NCBI GenBank assembly: GCA_037349105.1
Contig: JAYJMM010000110.1
Location: 2,914,001-2,978,000, forward strand
Length of the DNA stretch: 64,000 bases
Direction of reading: 5' to 3'
From: Limnomonas spitsbergensis
Taxonomy: Eukaryota; Chlorophyta; Chlorophyceae; Chlamydomonadales
This document shows, piece after piece, positions 60,645 through 64,000 of this stretch. Position 1 is the first letter of the stretch. Every line of letters begins with the position of its first letter. A program made the position numbers and the translations under genes. The notes beneath the pieces are model-generated. The model saw only the letters and a program-made list of their open reading frames with translations, ran no database searches and had not been told where the DNA came from.

Positions 60645-63575
60645 GAGGGCCGGGTGGACCACATTGCTGAGTCCCTGCGGGGACGAGCAGCACAGGCACA
60701 AGGCAGGCCGGAGAGAAGATGCCAAGGCCCCAGCCAAGGAAGGCGGATTTTGCAGGAAATCAATCCAGCAGGCGCCACCGGGGGAAGCCGCCAGCAAAGA
60801 CAGGAAAGCATGGACAATGGTCTGTCAGCTTCCGAGGCAAGGGAGTACACGGGTGGAACACAACCCAGCAGGCACGGCAGTTACCAGCCCAGCAGGCAGG
60901 CGGAGTCAGATGAGGATGGGCGCCCTGACCCAGCGATGCAGCCTTCGGAGGGCGGCAGCCGCCTCAGAAGCAGGGCAAGCGAGAGGCCATCTGGGGGCTG
61001 GCAGTCCCAACGGAGCGCAGACCGCAGAGACCAACGGGACCAGCGCAGGCGACGCCCAGCCAGGGACGGCGGCGGAGGTTCTGGCTCGGACCCTAGCATA
61101 TCAGACTCGGAGGACACAGAGGGCCGGAGCCCGGGCTCCAGCGGGGAATCCGCGAGACAAAGGAGGGAAAGGATAGCCATGGAGCAAGCGGAGACAGACA
61201 TTCAGCTGCAGAGGCAGATGATCCTGCAGCTGGCTGGGGGAACACGGTTCACCAAGATCCCTACTATCCAGGGCAACGTGCCAGTGCTGGACATGTCCCA
61301 GCCAGGGGCAGTCGCAGCCAGGCAGTATTGCCAGGCCTGCAGCTCGTGGGGCTCGCACAACCGCCTGGCTTTGTCTGACGAGCCGCCAACCTTGGCAGTG
61401 GTGGCAGGAGAGATTGCGGGATCTTGCCCGTCACCCTCAGCCATGGCTCTGTTGGTCCGCTCGTTGGTGGGCATGTGGACAGCCAAGCCAGCATGCGTGG
61501 GGCCCCAGGTGGTCGCCATACGATCAGCACCCCAAGGAGACAAAGCCTCCAGGGAGGTCAAGCGGATCCAGGAGGCATGGACGGCCCCGGCGATCGGGCC
61601 ACCCAGCGAGGTATCATTGCTCACCCTGTGGATCAGGGTGGTCCAAAAGGAGGTGGGCCAGCCAACTGCAGACGAGAGGGCAGCAGTCACCGGCCTCAAA
61701 CTGGGGGTCAAGACCACCTTGGACCCAGGCGTCAAGCCGGAGGAGACCGTGGAGGCATTTGCCCATCGAGTCATGTCCACAGCGGAGCTGCTGCAAATTT
61801 CCAGAGACGCAGTGGACCACTTCGGCAGGAGGCATTCGGTGGCCCACATGTTCTACGAAGGACTGCCAGGAGCAGTCAGAGTGAAACTTACAGCATTTAT
61901 CATGACCGTGCCAGGGTATCTGCACATGACAGACGAGGGCCAGGTGGAGGTCCTGACGCAGCAGGTGCTGCTGTGGGAGAGGTTCGCCCTGGAATTGGGG
62001 GAACTGGCTGCCATGGACACCAGGCAAGGGCCGGGAGACCACCAGCAGAGGAGCCAGGGGGAGCAGCAGACGGGACGCGGCAGACGAGACAGGCCCAGCC
62101 AGTGGGAAGCCCGGCCTAGAGTGGATGGGCCAGGAGCGGCGCCTTACCAGACCAGCAACCAGCCTGCTAGGCAGGAAGGCAGGACCAAGGGCGTCACGTG
62201 GGCCGACCAAGCCACGGCCTTGACAACCAGCACCCACAACATTGGGAGCGCCCCCAAGGCCTCCTTCCAATGCGGCAGCCTTGACCACCTGGCAAGGGAC
62301 TGCAGGACTCCCAGGGCTAGAGACGAGCGTCGCCCAAACCCCCTGGCCACCGACATTGCCACAGGGCAGGCCAGGCCGCCACAGCAGCCGTACCCGCAGC
62401 CACCAAGACCGCAGGGGCAACCTGCCAGCAGAGCCTATGACAGAAACCAAGGAGGCAGGCAATCCCAGAGGCCGCCGCAGGGGCAGACATGGCATGGCCA
62501 GCAGTCGGCTCATATGTCCCACCTCTCTGGCCCCTCAACGCTCGCTGAGCCGGATGGGTGGCACCAAACAGTGGCCGAAATGCTCAGCGAGTCCGTGGCT
62601 CTGCTGACGCAGGTCGGGCTGGCGCCCAGGCCAGGAGAATACAAGCAGGCCGCCCACAACGCCAGGCCTCGGTCCTTTAGACCCTCCTCTAGCAGTGAAG
62701 AAGAGGAGAAGCCGTTGGTTATTGAACACGCTTCCAGGAAAGGAGAAAAAAGGCTTGCCCTTAGGCGACTAGCTGACGGCTTGTGCGATGTCCGTGCGCA
62801 GGTGGGCTACATTAACGAGCGGCTTACGGCACTGGCGCACACCACCATGCCAATGGGAGTCACGCCCGTCCGCGGTGAGCCAGGCTGGATAGGTCAGGGT
62901 CGTAAGATCACTGTCAGCCCCAGGCTGCAATACTTCACAAACAACAGGCGCGACTACAGCCAGTGCGTAGGCCTCATGGTGAAAGGGAAGGTGCTGGTGG
63001 CCCAGAAGGCGCTGATGGACACAGCATGTTCATGCCATGTCATCACAGTCAACATAGCAGAGAAGCTGGTAACCATGGGGGCCAAGCTGGTCCTGACGGA
63101 CGAAAAAACCAGGACAACCGATAATGCAGGAGCTGACCTGCACGGGATCCTGTTCATCTACGTCGTGTACGGGTACGGAAGCCCGAACGCGATCGTGGAG
63201 AAGGCAGCGGTCCGGGTGGTCAAGACGCCCCCTGACGCGTATGAGCACCTGGTGGGCAATCCCGAATTCCTCAAGTATGGGGGAATCCTGGAGGCCGCAG
63301 GGCGCTTAACCCTGTTCCCTCATGATGGATCCGAAGGGCTGACCCTGCCGCTAGAGCTGGCCTCCCCGGCAGGGAACCACCAGGCGGCGGCAGCAGCATG
63401 GGCCGGCTTGGACGACCCTGCTTGGGTGCCTGAGGAATGGACAGCAGATTGGGGCGAGGTGAACCCAGACTTAACCCCGCATTGTGCCATGGTGACAGGT
63501 ACAGGAGGCGACCCTCCGACGCAACCCTCGACATGCCGTTCGGCGGCGGGGAACAAGCCTTCTTCACCTCCCTGA
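60645..63575 (+). CDS. Retrotransposon gag-protease ORF
   Basis: Open for 977 codons, with the first ATG at 60,801 by the standard code; numbering here counts from 60,654. In order: a Q/R/S-rich region; a coiled-coil-like RQRRERIAMEQAETDIQLQR near residue 170; a capsid-like domain (ETVEAFAHRVMSTAELLQIS, FYEGLPGAVRVKLTAFI) around 360-450; a zinc-knuckle remnant CGSLDHLARDC at 540-550, in which the first Cys of CCHC is Ser537; and an aspartic protease around ALMDTACSCHVITV with catalytic Asp789. The D-T-A form is allowed in the family (usually DTG/DSG). No integrase or reverse transcriptase is seen before the window ends. Ty3-like or another LTR class cannot be decided. Confidence 0.75.
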   Translation, partial: EGRVDHIAESLRGRAAQAQGRPERRCQGPSQGRRILQEINPAGATGGSRQQRQESMDNGLSASEAREYTGGTQPSRHGSYQPSRQAESDEDGRPDPAMQPSEGGSRLRSRASERPSGGWQSQRSADRRDQRDQRRRRPARDGGGGSGSDPSISDSEDTEGRSPGSSGESARQRRERIAMEQAETDIQLQRQMILQLAGGTRFTKIPTIQGNVPVLDMSQPGAVAARQYCQACSSWGSHNRLALSDEPPTLAVVAGEIAGSCPSPSAMALLVRSLVGMWTAKPACVGPQVVAIRSAPQGDKASREVKRIQEAWTAPAIGPPSEVSLLTLWIRVVQKEVGQPTADERAAVTGLKLGVKTTLDPGVKPEETVEAFAHRVMSTAELLQISRDAVDHFGRRHSVAHMFYEGLPGAVRVKLTAFIMTVPGYLHMTDEGQVEVLTQQVLLWERFALELGELAAMDTRQGPGDHQQRSQGEQQTGRGRRDRPSQWEARPRVDGPGAAPYQTSNQPARQEGRTKGVTWADQATALTTSTHNIGSAPKASFQCGSLDHLARDCRTPRARDERRPNPLATDIATGQARPPQQPYPQPPRPQGQPASRAYDRNQGGRQSQRPPQGQTWHGQQSAHMSHLSGPSTLAEPDGWHQTVAEMLSESVALLTQVGLAPRPGEYKQAAHNARPRSFRPSSSSEEEEKPLVIEHASRKGEKRLALRRLADGLCDVRAQVGYINERLTALAHTTMPMGVTPVRGEPGWIGQGRKITVSPRLQYFTNNRRDYSQCVGLMVKGKVLVAQKALMDTACSCHVITVNIAEKLVTMGAKLVLTDEKTRTTDNAGADLHGILFIYVVYGYGSPNAIVEKAAVRVVKTPPDAYEHLVGNPEFLKYGGILEAAGRLTLFPHDGSEGLTLPLELASPAGNHQAAAAAWAGLDDPAWVPEEWTADWGEVNPDLTPHCAMVTGTGGDPPTQPSTCRSAAGNKPSSPP

Positions 63576-64000
63576 GAGGGGGCAACTACGAAGTGGATTG
63601 GCCCGAGTCGGACGAGGAAGTCAGCCTGGCGGGACTGCCACAGCTGCTGACCGGCTCCGACTCCGAAGAGGAACCGGCAGCCGTAGCAGAGCAGCCTGCA
63701 CCGCCAGCGGGGACAACGGCAACAACTGGAGACACCCCAGAGGCCGCAGCTACGCCTGCGCAGGGGGACGACCAGCGGGACCGAGGCTCAGAGGAGCGCC
63801 CGGAATCCCCAGCAGACCCAAGGCCACCACACCAAGCTGGCGCAGGGGACTCAGCGACACCAGCAGCGAGGACTGCCCTCAAGGCCATGGGGGACCCAGC
63901 GCGCCCCAGGCAGCGGCGGGGGGGGACCTCAGCAAGGAGCTGTGGGCTGACGAATTACGACAATTCGTGGCCCAGCAGGACAGGCAGCGGCTGGAAGAAG
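63434..64000 (+). CDS. Start of downstream retrotransposon ORF, cut by window end
   Basis: Open in the -1 frame from 63,434 and overlapping the protease ORF by about 142 nt. An ATG at 63,533 gives MPFGGGEQAFFTSLRGGNYE, VDWPESDEEVSLAGLPQLLT, then an acidic, P/A-rich linker. Near 63,918-63,925 there is a run of eight G. After it a different frame reads DLSKELWADELRQFVAQQDR QRLEE, which looks more protein-like than the continuing frame. Expression could use overlapping initiation or -1 frameshifting; I saw no convincing slippery heptamer. Presumably this leads into pol. Confidence 0.5.

Noticed and set aside
60881..61849. Minus-strand frames opposite the retrotransposon ORFs
   Set aside because: Shadows of the plus-strand coding sequence, which carries the gag, knuckle and protease features.

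Overview
The window looks like nuclear DNA of a eukaryote. The genes are split by GT-AG introns, many stretches resemble degenerate plant-type TTTAGGG repeats, there are dozens of minisatellites, and there is an animal/protist-type TRPV-like ion channel. A green alga fits best. A prasinophyte is a reasonable guess, but the sequence does not decide it. I saw no rRNA or tRNA gene, no CRISPR array and no bacterial operon.

Layout. 0-13 kb: short minus-strand exons of one or more unrecognised genes, embedded in large tandem arrays. 14.3-15.9 kb (-): an unrecognised protein with one hydrophobic segment and a duplicated last exon. 16-20 kb: mostly dispersed repeats. 20.1-22.8 kb (-): a cytochrome b5-like haem protein with a glutamine-rich tail. 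23-31 kb: dispersed repeats, a GCATGC-rich minisatellite, a 21-bp array and a few weak coding candidates. 31.0-50.3 kb (-): the best-supported gene, a TRPV-like channel in at least 15 exons whose splice phases agree at nearly every junction. Its parts are ankyrin repeats, six membrane segments and a very large low-complexity insert between S2 and S3. 50-58 kb: mostly unassigned, with a small membrane/coiled-coil protein, CAG/CAA-rich DNA and a 496-bp inverted-repeat element. 58.4-64 kb (+): the 5' part of a retrotransposon (leader with hairpins, gag-like ORFs, zinc knuckle, aspartic protease), cut by the window end.

The main theme is how the introns are built. At nearly every recognisable exon the flanking intron holds tandem copies of that exon's own splice junction: the exon 3' end plus its donor on one side, or the acceptor plus the exon 5' end on the other. 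I find this for the TRPV-like gene, the cytochrome b5 gene, the 14-16 kb gene and the exons at 0.9, 1.9, 3.6, 6.6, 9.8 and 12.3 kb. Much of the repeat content, including the telomere-like strings at 11-12 kb, can be explained as amplified splice junctions.

At least four dispersed repeat families are also visible: a roughly 192-bp element with terminal inverted repeats (three copies), a roughly 150-bp pyrimidine-rich element with a GCCCACGCGGCCGAGCC core (about ten copies), a SINE-like unit ending in TGTAGCTGAAT repeats, and a short element found near 7 kb and 46-47 kb. Most long open frames lie inside tandem arrays and are not listed as genes. All coordinates, splice sites and copy counts were read by eye.
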